64,000 nucleotides of DNA from VAYN01 sp051954855 (lineage in GTDB: Bacteria > Actinomycetota > Thermoleophilia > Solirubrobacterales > 70-9): contig JBQCHH010000077.1 of assembly GCA_051954855.1 (NCBI GenBank), forward strand, positions 42,928 through 106,927, in the 5' to 3' direction. Of this stretch, positions 16,901-24,003 are shown one piece after another. The position numbers and the translations under genes were made by a program. Under the pieces are notes generated by a model. The model worked only from the letters and a program-made list of their open reading frames with translations. It was not told the origin of the DNA and made no database searches. Numbering within the stretch: position 1 is the stretch's first letter; each line of letters opens with the position of its first letter.

Positions 16901-19900
16901 CCGTTGCCGGTTCCTTCGGCGCCGAACTTGCGGATGAATTCGCCGCTCGGTTTGAATGCCTCGATGCGGTTGTTGCCGCTATCGGCGACCCAGACGTTGC
17001 CTTCTTTGTCGGTGGCGATTCCCTTTGCCGAGAGGAGCTGGCCGTTTTCTGAGCCGGCGGCGCCGAACTGGCGGATGTAGGTGCCTTCGGCGCTGAACTC
17101 CTGGACGCGGTTGTTGGCGCTCAGTTTGCCGCCGCCCTCCAGGGTCCAGACGTGGCCTTCGGGGTCGACCGCCAGGTCCTGCAGGCCGCGGAACTGGCCG
17201 TTGCCGGTTCCTTCGGTGCCCCATTTGCGCACGAATTCGCCTTTGGCGTTGAACTCCTGCACGCGGCTGTTGCCGGTGTCGGCGACGTAGAGGTTGCCTT
17301 TGGCGTCGATTGCGAGGCCGCGGGGGGCTCGCAGCTGCCCGTCGCCCGAGCCGCCGCCGCCGAAGGCGCGGACCAGTTCGCCTTTGGCGCTGAACTCCTG
17401 GATGCGGTTGTGGGAGGTGTCGGCGATCCAGGCGTTTCCTTCTGCGTCGAGGGCGATGCCCTGGGGGGCGGAGAGGTGGCCGGGGGCCGAGCTGGTGCCG
17501 CCGAAGGAGAGGCTGTAGGTGGGGACTTCGGCGGTGCGGTTGGTGGCGGCGGTGCGCTCGCCCTCTTTGTCGTAGGCGTAGCCGGCGCCGGTGCCTTTTT
17601 CGAGCTCGCCGGCGGCGTCGTAGGTGTTGGTGGTCCCCGGCGCCTTGGTCAGGTTGTCGGCGGCGTCGTATTCGTAGGTCGAGCTGCCCGCTTTGGTGAG
17701 GCGGTTGTTCTGGTCATAGCCGTAGCTGACTTTTTCGGGACCGGGGAGGCCGTGGCGCGCTTCTTCTTCGACTTGGCCGAGGGCATCGCGGGTGAAGGTG
17801 AGGGAGGCGAGGGTTTCCGAGCCCTTCTTGAACTTCGCTTCGCTCATCTGGGAGGCGCGGTCGTAGGCGTATTCGTCGACGTTGCCGCTCGCCGCGGGGT
17901 AGGTGATGCCCTTGAGGTTTGATTCGGCGTCGTAGGCGAAGCTCGTTTTGCCGCCGAGCCAGTCGGTGGCGCTTTCCAGGCGGCCGGCGGCGTCGTAGCT
18001 GCGCAAGACGCTCTTGCCGTTGGGGTAGACGACCCCGGTCTGCTGTTCGCCCAGGTTATAGGCGTATTCGACGACGTCGCCGTGGCCGTCTTGGGAGCGG
18101 GTGAGGCGGCCGAGCTGGTCGTAGGCGAAGGTCGATTCGCCGCTGCCGTCGCTGATCGAGGTCAGGTTGCCGTCGGCGTCGTAGCCGAAGCTCGCATCCG
18201 GCGTCGCCGCTTCGGAGTAGTTGACGGCGGTGAGGCGGCCGGCGGCGTCGTAGGAGTAGCTCGTTTCCCGGCCTTCGGGGTCGGTCACCTTGGCGAGGTT
18301 GCCGGCGGCGTCGAATTCCTCGTGCGTCGTGTGGCCGAGGGGGCCGGTCACTTCGACCGGCTGCTCGAGCACGTTTCTGACGTAGGTCGTCGTCTTGCCG
18401 TCGCCGTCGGTCTGGCTGGTGATGTAGCCGGCGCCGTCGTAGCCGGTTTGCAGGGTGGCGCCGTTTGGCTTTTCGACCTTGGTCCGTTCGTCGTCGGCGT
18501 TATAGGTGTATTTGGTCGTGTGGCCCTTGGCGTCGGTCACCGAGGCGAGGTTGCCATTTGCGTCGTAGGCGTATTCGGTTGCGTGGCCGAGCGGGTCGGT
18601 CACTTTGGTCGGCCGGCCCTGGGCGTCGCGTTCGATCTTCGTTTCGTATTCGGAGGTTTTGGCCCCTTCGACGTTGCCCCGCGGCGAGACGATCGCGACC
18701 ACGCGCGAGTCTTTGTCGTAGGTGAGGGTCTGCTTGTCGCCGAGCGGGTCGGTTTCGCTGGTGCGGTCGCCGTAGCTGTCGTAGCCGTAGCTCCACGTTT
18801 TCCCGAGCGGGTTGGTGGCGCTTTCCAGTTCGCCGTGGGAGCCGTGTTTGAAGGTGGTGGTCTGCGTTTCCCCTCCCGGCGCCGGGCGGGAGATGCTTTC
18901 GACGTTGCCGTGGCTGTCGCGGGCGATCGTCGTCGTCTCCCCGCGGGGGGTCGTGGTCGAGACGAGGTCGTGGGTGGAGTTGAAGGCCCATTTGGTTTCG
19001 TGGCCGAGCGGGTCTTTTTCCGAGGCGCGGTTGCCGGCTTCGTCGTAGCCGTATTCGGTGGTGTGGCCGGCGCCGTCGGTTGCGCTGGTCAGCTGCCCGG
19101 CAGGGTTGTAGGTGAAGGTGCGGGTGGTGGCCTCGGGGGTGCCGTAGCCGTGGGTGACCGAGAAGGGCTCGTTGTCGGAGGTGAACCACTCGTCGGTGAC
19201 CGCGCCGGTCGCTTTGTTGGTGATCTGGGTGTGGAAGGCTTCGTAGGCGAAGGTGAGCGTGCGGCCCGCGGGGTCGGTCTGGCTGATCACGCGGCCTGCG
19301 GAGTCGTATTCGTTGGTGGTTTTGCCGCCGCGGCCGTCGGTGATCTGGGTGATGCGGTGGGAGGCGTCGTATTTGAACTGCCAGCGCGGCGAGGCTTCGC
19401 CGGGCATGGTGACGCTTGCGAGGTTGCCGCCTTCGTAGGCGTATTTGACGACGTGGCCCATCGGGTCGGTTGCGCCTTCGACCTGGCCCGAGGTGTTGTA
19501 GGCAAAGGTGAGCGTGCGACCGGCGGGGTCGGTGACGGTTTTCAGGCGCCCTGCTTCGTCGTAGGAGAGCGTGGTTTCGTTGCCGTTGCGGTCGGTGACG
19601 CTTTCCAGACGGCCGGCACCGGAGAAGCGGTAGGCGGCCTGGGCGGTGGTGGTGAAGGTATAGCCGGCTTCGGGGCTGCCCGAGAGCTTTGCCTGCGACC
19701 AGGCAGGCGCGGCGTAGGTGGTGCCGCTGGTGCGCGTGAACGGGGTCGTCTGCCCGCTGCCCCTGATCACCGTGACCTTCGCCCCGCCTTCTTCGACCGT
19801 GAGATGGTCAGTGAAGGAGCCGGTCCAGCCGTAGCCGAAGGGGCCGGGCGAGGTTGCCGCGGCGGCGGCTTGGGCGCTGTAGGAGCGGGTGAGGACGAGG

Positions 19901-22638
19901 CCGACACCGCGGCCTGCGATCGCGATGTCGGTCTGGCTCTCGGAGAAGTTGCCGCTGGCACAGGAGACCGGATCGCCCGTCGTGGAGCAGCCCGCCTTCT
20001 CCGCGGCGGTGAGCTTCTTCGGGTGCTCGATTTCGATCTGCGAGGAGATCCCTTTGACCCAACCGAGGTTTTCGAAGTCCGGGACGACGCCGACTACGAG
20101 TTTGCCTTCGGTGCGGATGAATTCGCCCTCGTTGACGATCGCCCCGGTGCCGCCGCCTTCGTTGACGATCATCTGAGCGCTGCCATACGGTTCGGCGTTC
20201 AGCTTGTAGGTGCCTGGGTTTTCGAAAACGGCGCCCCCGTTCAGGTTCAAGACGCTCGACGAGCGCTGGGTGACGGTGCCCTTGTTGACCAGGAACCAAC
20301 CCGAGAGCGTCGAGGTCGTGGCGCCGGTATCGAGGACGTTTTTGCTGGCCGGGCCGAGGGTCAGCCTGCCGATGCCCGTGAAAGTGCCGGCTCCTTCCCA
20401 CAAAAGCGCTTCGGTCACTTCGAAGTGGCCGGCACCGGAGATCACGTTTCCGTAGCCGAGTTTGAGGTTGGCGATTTTGGTGGTTTCGCCTTCGAGCAAG
20501 ATGGTCGCTCCGCTCGCCGAGACGGTCCCGCTCGGGGCGGAGAAGTTTTCGCCGGCGACCGCCGATCCTTCGAAGCGGTTTTCTCCCTTGAGGACGCTGC
20601 CCGGTTTCAGGGTGACGATGGCGCTGGGTTCGTTGAAGAGGAGAGTGCCGCTTTCTGCGTCGATCGTGCCCTTATTTTCGAGGTTGATGTTCAAGCGGGT
20701 TTCTCCGCTCCCGGCCGTTTTGCGGACCGTGCCGTTGTTGACGAGTTCGGGGCCGACGAGGCCGAGGCCGGTGGTGATCCCGGGCCAGCGGCCGTAGGCC
20801 GGAACCGAGTTGGGCTTGAGAGTCGCGTCGTTTTCGATCCTCGCTCCTTCCGAGGCGATGATCTGGCCCTGTTCTTCGAGGGTGAGGGTGCCCTGGTTGA
20901 CCAGGGTGCGATGGATCAGGAGCGCCGAGGTGGAGGTGACGGTGGCCGTGGCGGCGGGGCCGATCACGGTCTGACCGCTGCCCTCCATCGTCGCTTCGCC
21001 GCTGATCCACGACAGGGATTTCGAGATTTCCAGCGTCCCTTCGCCGGTGACGGTCCCCTGGTATTCCATCGTCAGGTTCCCCAGTGAGGCGGTCTTGCCG
21101 GCCGGGATGGTGAGCTGCGATCCCTTCAGGCTGAGTTCGGCCCCCGGCGCCGCCATCGTGCCGAGAGTCGCGCCGGCTTTGCTTTCGACGGCGACCGGCC
21201 CTTCGAGATTCGACCCGTCGGCGGAGACGAGCGAGGAGCCGCTTTCTTCAAAGCAGATCGTCCCGCTCAGCGTCCTGATCGTGCCGAGGTTTTCGAAGGT
21301 AGCCAGGATCTTGGCCCGCCCGGTGCCCGCGGTCTTCTGGAAGACCCCTTTGTTGACGAACGCCGAGCCGGCGCCTTCGGTGTGGATCTGCCAGCGGGAG
21401 GATTCGCCGTTGACCTTGTAGGTGCCGAGGTTTTCGAAGACGCCGCCTTCCTTCGCGAGCAGGGTCGCGTATTCGCGCTGAGTGATCGTCCCTTCGTTGA
21501 CGAGCTTGCGGCCGGCGAGGGGGAAGTTGACGTTCGCGGAGCCGATCGTGCTGACCGCAGAGGGACCGAGGATCGTCTCCCCGGCCCCGCTCATAGTGCC
21601 TTCGCTTTCCCAGGCGAGGGAACTAAGAACTTCCAGCGTCCCCGCGCCGGTCAGGTTGCCGAGGTATTTCATCCCCAGCGAGCCGATCGCAGCGGTCTTG
21701 CCGGCCGGGATCGTGAGTTGCGATTCCGACAGGCTGAGGCTGGCGTTCGGAGCCGTCAACGTGCCGAGGGTGACGCTGGCTTTTTCTATGAAGGAGATCG
21801 GCCCTTCGAGGTTGGACCCGTCGGCGGAGACGAACGAAGACACGCTTTGTTCGAAGCTGATACCTCCGGTGGCCGCCCTGATCGTGCCGAAGTTTTCGAA
21901 ATCGGTTCGGAGGTTGGCGTTCCCGGAGCCCGCGGTCTTCTGGAAGACGCCTCTGTTGACGAATGCCGAGCCGGTGCCTTCGGCGTAGATCTGCCGCAGA
22001 GACGCGTTGCCGGCGAGGTCGTAGGTGCCGAGGTTTTCAAAGACGCCGCCTTCCCTCGGGGCCAGCGTCGAGTATTCGCGCTGGGTGAGAGTCCCCTCGT
22101 TGACAAGGGTGCGGTTGACAAGGGGGAAGAAGACGTTCGCGCTGCCAATGGTGCTGACCGATTCGGGACCGAGGATCGTCTTGCCCGCTCCGCTCATCGT
22201 GGCTTCGCTTGCCCAGGTGAAGGCGCTGCGGACTTCCAGGCTGCCGGCGCCCGTCAGGTTCCCTTCGTAGTTCATCTGCAGGGAGCCGATCCACCAGGTC
22301 TGGGCGGTGCCGATGATTTTGAAGGTGGTGCCTTCTTGCAGCACCAGCCCTCCTTCGCCCTCCAGGCCTTTGACGAGAGTCAGGCCCGCAGCGCTGACGT
22401 TGACCGTCTTGCCGGCGCCGATGCAGGCGACGTCGGCTTCCCCCGGCACGCCGGCCGACCAGTTGGAGCCGGTCGTCCATGACCCTTCCGAGGAGCCGGT
22501 CCAGGTGTCGGTGCATTCGGCGGCCGATGCGGTAGCGCAGAGGGCGAGGAGGAGCAGCATTGACCCGACGAGGATGCCGAGGGTGTGGCCGACGAAACGA
22601 ATCCAAGCTCCCTTATCCGACGGTGCCCCTGCCCTCAT
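13966..22638 (-). CDS. Giant secreted Rhs/YD-repeat and NHL-repeat polymorphic toxin
   Basis: 2,890 residues from the ATG at 22638, which has GGGAGGAAG just upstream; an ATG nine codons earlier lacks one. A signal peptide (hydrophobic SMLLLLALCATASAA, cleavage near 39) is followed to about residue 880 by beta-solenoid-like repeats (recurring ENLGT, LVNEGT, SADGSNLEGP). The Rhs start CASGNFSESQTD near 890 opens dozens of YD repeats to about 1700. Residues about 1712-2555 are NHL propeller repeats in three ~286-residue supermodules. A final Rhs core ends at NPLNLVDPSG near 2745. The last ~140 residues are the tip, ending in a Trp/Pro/Gly-rich domain (WEWKGLGPPG, NPETGESLYPDLNH, YRIYPDGGVEPK) resembling polymorphic toxin type 37. 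A contact or secreted antibacterial toxin is the likely role. Confidence 0.9.
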   Translation of the reverse strand: MRAGAPSDKGAWIRFVGHTLGILVGSMLLLLALCATASAAECTDTWTGSSEGSWTTGSNWSAGVPGEADVACIGAGKTVNVSAAGLTLVKGLEGEGGLVLQEGTTFKIIGTAQTWWIGSLQMNYEGNLTGAGSLEVRSAFTWASEATMSGAGKTILGPESVSTIGSANVFFPLVNRTLVNEGTLTQREYSTLAPREGGVFENLGTYDLAGNASLRQIYAEGTGSAFVNRGVFQKTAGSGNANLRTDFENFGTIRAATGGISFEQSVSSFVSADGSNLEGPISFIEKASVTLGTLTAPNASLSLSESQLTIPAGKTAAIGSLGMKYLGNLTGAGTLEVLSSLAWESEGTMSGAGETILGPSAVSTIGSANVNFPLAGRKLVNEGTITQREYATLLAKEGGVFENLGTYKVNGESSRWQIHTEGAGSAFVNKGVFQKTAGTGRAKILATFENLGTIRTLSGTICFEESGSSLVSADGSNLEGPVAVESKAGATLGTMAAPGAELSLKGSQLTIPAGKTASLGNLTMEYQGTVTGEGTLEISKSLSWISGEATMEGSGQTVIGPAATATVTSTSALLIHRTLVNQGTLTLEEQGQIIASEGARIENDATLKPNSVPAYGRWPGITTGLGLVGPELVNNGTVRKTAGSGETRLNINLENKGTIDAESGTLLFNEPSAIVTLKPGSVLKGENRFEGSAVAGENFSAPSGTVSASGATILLEGETTKIANLKLGYGNVISGAGHFEVTEALLWEGAGTFTGIGRLTLGPASKNVLDTGATTSTLSGWFLVNKGTVTQRSSSVLNLNGGAVFENPGTYKLNAEPYGSAQMIVNEGGGTGAIVNEGEFIRTEGKLVVGVVPDFENLGWVKGISSQIEIEHPKKLTAAEKAGCSTTGDPVSCASGNFSESQTDIAIAGRGVGLVLTRSYSAQAAAAATSPGPFGYGWTGSFTDHLTVEEGGAKVTVIRGSGQTTPFTRTSGTTYAAPAWSQAKLSGSPEAGYTFTTTAQAAYRFSGAGRLESVTDRNGNETTLSYDEAGRLKTVTDPAGRTLTFAYNTSGQVEGATDPMGHVVKYAYEGGNLASVTMPGEASPRWQFKYDASHRITQITDGRGGKTTNEYDSAGRVISQTDPAGRTLTFAYEAFHTQITNKATGAVTDEWFTSDNEPFSVTHGYGTPEATTRTFTYNPAGQLTSATDGAGHTTEYGYDEAGNRASEKDPLGHETKWAFNSTHDLVSTTTPRGETTTIARDSHGNVESISRPAPGGETQTTTFKHGSHGELESATNPLGKTWSYGYDSYGDRTSETDPLGDKQTLTYDKDSRVVAIVSPRGNVEGAKTSEYETKIERDAQGRPTKVTDPLGHATEYAYDANGNLASVTDAKGHTTKYTYNADDERTKVEKPNGATLQTGYDGAGYITSQTDGDGKTTTYVRNVLEQPVEVTGPLGHTTHEEFDAAGNLAKVTDPEGRETSYSYDAAGRLTAVNYSEAATPDASFGYDADGNLTSISDGSGESTFAYDQLGRLTRSQDGHGDVVEYAYNLGEQQTGVVYPNGKSVLRSYDAAGRLESATDWLGGKTSFAYDAESNLKGITYPAASGNVDEYAYDRASQMSEAKFKKGSETLASLTFTRDALGQVEEEARHGLPGPEKVSYGYDQNNRLTKAGSSTYEYDAADNLTKAPGTTNTYDAAGELEKGTGAGYAYDKEGERTAATNRTAEVPTYSLSFGGTSSAPGHLSAPQGIALDAEGNAWIADTSHNRIQEFSAKGELVRAFGGGGSGDGQLRAPRGLAIDAKGNLYVADTGNSRVQEFNAKGEFVRKWGTEGTGNGQFRGLQDLAVDPEGHVWTLEGGGKLSANNRVQEFSAEGTYIRQFGAAGSENGQLLSAKGIATDKEGNVWVADSGNNRIEAFKPSGEFIRKFGAEGTGNGQLKGPQDLAFDSEGKLWVADSGNDRLQRFSAEGAYLAQLGAAGPNSGQLSEPQALSIDTKGNLWVADTGNDRVQESTPSEFIRSFGGESSAPGQLASPNALATDKEANVWVADTAHNRIQEFGAKGELIRAFGATGTGNGAFSEPKGVAISPAGNLYVADTGNKRVQEFTSKGEFIRKWGSSGSGNGQFFSLQGIAVDAEGHVWTIDAGLAGSGVRVQEFSSEGTYLAQFGKQGSENGQFKSPQGIATDAAGNVWVADTGNNRIQAFKPSGEFIRKLGTEGAGNGQFKSPAGIAIDSEGNAWVADTGNDRVQKLSGTGTYLSQFGTPGSNAGQFSEPRGVAIDAKGNIWVADTANNRVQEQSGSEFLRQFGGEASSPGHLSAPQGIALDAEGNAWVADTSHNRIQEFNAKGELIRAFGAAGSGDGELRAPRGVAIDAKGNLYVADTANNRVEEFTSKGEFVRKWGSQGEGAGQFFGLQDLAIDPEGHIWTLEGGGKLTADNRIQEFTSEGTFIRQFGSFGSEAGQLSAARGIATDAKGNVWIADTANNRIEEFEPGGKFLRSFGSEGTSNGKFKSPSDLAFDPEGNLWVADAGNSRLQRFSPEGTYLTQFGSTGPNAGQLSEPQALAVDTKGNLWTADTGNDRISAWTWPLNTTTYAYDQAGDLTSIARPKAGENPAISQTLAYDATGLLTAKTSGGVTRHLAWDQSTNLPLLLNDGENSYVYGPGGLPIEQINAKEEPTYLHHDQLGSTRLLTGSGGATSATASFAPYGTLEAKTGTATTPLGFAGQDTDAETGLQYLQARFYEPQTGQFLSRDPAATLTREPYSYGRDNPLNLVDPSGRAAGVVGGCIAGEVADPAGGCVGGAAVGGLVEAGEWAATLGLLSAIAGGDNESSEESTCAPSAQPNFEDPTQPPGPEWEWKGLGPPGSSEGSWYNPETGESLYPDLNHSEPQGPHYDWKSPSKKWYRIYPDGGVEPK
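14455..15018 (-). repeat. ~560-bp direct repeat with 12781-13340 (Rhs core copy 1)
   Basis: Parent copy of the block shared with the orphan Rhs cassette, in the same orientation. See 12781-13340. Confidence 0.85.
14965..17502 (-). repeat. Three tandem ~857-bp NHL supermodules inside the Rhs gene
   Basis: The phrase FGG-[TEA]-S-S/P-x-G-x-L recurs with its GG codons at 17502, 16644 and 15789, giving periods of 858 and 855 bp. Each module holds about six NHL repeats of the form L-x-x-P-x-G-[IL]-A-x-D-x-x-G-N-x-[WY]-V-A-D-T. Variants at the same position in different modules (for example the two modules with VWTLEGGGKL) match each other better than their neighbours, so the unit of duplication was the whole module. 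Confidence 0.85.
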
Positions 22639-22878
22639 CGCTTCCTCCCAAAATTGTGAATACATGCCCTAACGACGAGCGCGCCGCATCCTATAGGTAC
22701 GGCAACGGTTTTCGCAGGCGAGACTAATCCGCATCTGCGATCCGGTCGCGATGCCGCTCGCCCATTTGCCGTCTGCAAGCCGGTGCGCGAGCGAACTGCG
22801 GCGCACGATCCTCACCTCGCGTTTCCTCTTCTTGTCGGCGGCCTTTGAATGTCGCTTAAGCCTCTTGCAGAGCCATAT
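22639..22878. other. Leader region of the Rhs gene
   Basis: Holds the GGGAGGAAG ribosome binding site directly before 22638. A minus-strand frame at 22881-22669 (70 residues, very basic, TTG start) lies here but has no start signal, so I do not call it. No clear -35/-10 pair stands out. Confidence 0.4.
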
Positions 22879-22900
22879 CAACAGAAAACGCCCCGGCGGG
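22879..22900 (+). repeat. 22-bp direct repeat, copy 2
   Basis: Identical to 10600-10621, same orientation. Here it forms the distal arm of the terminator at 22885-22911. Confidence 0.8.
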
Positions 22901-22911
22901 GAACCGGGGCG
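22885..22911 (-). terminator. Intrinsic terminator, minus strand, ahead of the Rhs gene
   Basis: CGCCCCGG (22889-22896) pairs with CCGGGGCG (22904-22911), followed on the minus strand by TTTT. It lies directly after repeat copy B and about 250 nt before the Rhs start. It would either end a short minus-strand RNA made from the repeat or act as an attenuator in the Rhs leader. Confidence 0.65.
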
Positions 22912-22974
22912 CTTCTGGGGTTACTACAGGGAGGAGAGATATGTATCTCTATATATGTGTGGATCCGTGGGAGG
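22908..22974 (+). repeat. Direct repeat copy B of the ~67-bp element
   Basis: Same orientation and block order as 7324-7390, about 15.6 kb away. Here the purine block GGGAGGAGAG is followed by an ATG sitting inside an AGAGATA/TATCTCT hairpin, opening a 59-codon frame. On the minus strand it runs straight into the terminator at 22885-22911, so a short minus-strand RNA is another reading. Confidence 0.7.
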
Positions 22975-23120
22975 TAGGTCGAGTCCGGTTTATGTCGAGT
23001 GCGTCGCTGTGGGAAGCAGCGAGGCGATATGTCGACGCGGAGCTCAACCAGGAAGTCTTTATCGGTTGCCTCTCGCGAATCCTTGAACAGCGTACGAACG
23101 TATGTGCGGTTTGTGTGTGA
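22941..23120 (+). CDS. Possible small protein (59 residues) with strong RBS
   Basis: ATG at 22941, preceded 4 nt upstream by GGGAGGAGAG. The product begins MYLYICVDPWEVGRVRF and continues with an amphipathic helix (SLWEAARRYVDAELNQEVF); it ends CAVCV. No similarity recognised. The RBS and start are inside a perfect short hairpin, so translation could be structure-controlled. Third-position composition is not decisive. The matching element at 7324-7390 lacks the ATG, which weakens the coding case. Confidence 0.35.
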   Translation: MYLYICVDPWEVGRVRFMSSASLWEAARRYVDAELNQEVFIGCLSRILEQRTNVCAVCV

Positions 23121-23201
23121 GAGGGCTCACAGATGCTGCACGAGTCAATGTCGCATCCGTCCCTGAGGCCGCAATAAAGGGATAAATCCGGGGGCTGGCT
23201 G

Positions 23202-23207
23202 TAGCTT
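23202..23207 (+). promoter_or_regulatory. -10 hexamer TAGCTT for tlyA
   Basis: TAGCTT, 7 nt before the tlyA ATG, no Shine-Dalgarno sequence. It gives tlyA its own promoter after the island. Confidence 0.5.
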
Positions 23208-23214
23208 TCGGGCG

Positions 23215-24003
23215 ATGAAGAAGTCCCGGATAGACGCGGTTTTGGCCGAAAGGGGGATGTTTCCGTCGCGCTCCGCCGCCGCCGGCGCGGTGCGGGCGGG
23301 CGAAGTCCGGATCGGCCAGGACGGGCCGGTGGCGTTGCGGCCGAGCCAGCTGGTCGAGCCGGACGCCAACCTGATCGTCGACGCCGGCCCGCGCTACGTC
23401 TCCCGCGGCGGGGTGAAGCTGGAGAACGCGCTGGAGGCGCTCGGAGTCAACGTCGACGGCTGCGACTGCCTCGACGTTGGCGCCTCAACCGGCGGCTTCA
23501 CCGACTGCCTTCTTCAGCGCGGGGCGATACGGGTAATTGCGACCGACGTCGCCTACGGCCAGCTCGACGTGCGTCTGCGCGAAGACCCGCGCGTCTATGT
23601 GATCGAGCGCCTCAACGCGCGGGCGATGGAGCCCGCCGACCTGCCCTTCGCGCCCTCGCTGGCGACGGTCGACGTCTCCTTCATCTCGCTGACCAAGGTT
23701 CTGCCGCCGGTCGCTCGTTGCCTGACGCCGGGCGGCGAGGTGTTGGCGATGGTCAAGCCGCAGTTCGAGCTCGGCAGGGAGCGGGTCGGGCGCGGTGTCG
23801 TCCGCAGGGCCGCCGACCGACGCGAGGCGATCGTCAAGGTCGCCGAGGCCGCCCGCGAGCTGGGCCTGCCGGTTCGCGGCTTCGCCTCCTCCGGGTTGCC
23901 CGGCCCGAAGGGCAACCGCGAGACCTTCGTCTGGTGCGGCGGCGAGGGCCCCGAGGTCGAGGACGTCGAAGCCGCCGTCCTCGCTGTCGAGGGGGACGCG
24001 TGA
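23215..24003 (+). CDS. tlyA: TlyA-family rRNA (cytidine-2'-O)-methyltransferase
   Basis: 262 residues. An S4 RNA-binding domain (about 1-60, SRIDAVLAERGMFPSRSAAAGA) precedes a Rossmann methyltransferase domain with the SAM motif DVGASTGGFTD near residue 88. The catalytic-region motifs ATDVAYGQ and MVKPQFE follow. TlyA methylates 16S and 23S rRNA, which is linked to capreomycin sensitivity in mycobacteria. Hemolysin annotation of this family is historical. The stop overlaps the GTG of nadK. tlyA normally adjoins dxs; the island separates them here. Confidence 0.94.
   Translation: MKKSRIDAVLAERGMFPSRSAAAGAVRAGEVRIGQDGPVALRPSQLVEPDANLIVDAGPRYVSRGGVKLENALEALGVNVDGCDCLDVGASTGGFTDCLLQRGAIRVIATDVAYGQLDVRLREDPRVYVIERLNARAMEPADLPFAPSLATVDVSFISLTKVLPPVARCLTPGGEVLAMVKPQFELGRERVGRGVVRRAADRREAIVKVAEAARELGLPVRGFASSGLPGPKGNRETFVWCGGEGPEVEDVEAAVLAVEGDA

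Noticed and set aside
14965..17502. Regular repeats that could be taken for a CRISPR array
   Set aside because: Period is about 140 bp per blade and 857 bp per module, all in one open frame encoding NHL repeats; no short repeat-spacer pattern or cas genes.
18082..21087. 1,001-codon plus-strand frame and others opposite the Rhs gene
   Set aside because: Mirror-image composition of the repeat-rich gene on the minus strand; no start signal, no family pattern, and residues simply reflect NHL/YD codons read backwards.
22669..22881. 70-codon minus-strand frame before the Rhs gene
   Set aside because: Starts at TTG right after a terminator hairpin with no ribosome binding site; very basic, no recognisable pattern.
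23215..24003. Hemolysin
   Set aside because: S4 plus FtsJ-type methyltransferase domains identify TlyA as an rRNA methyltransferase.
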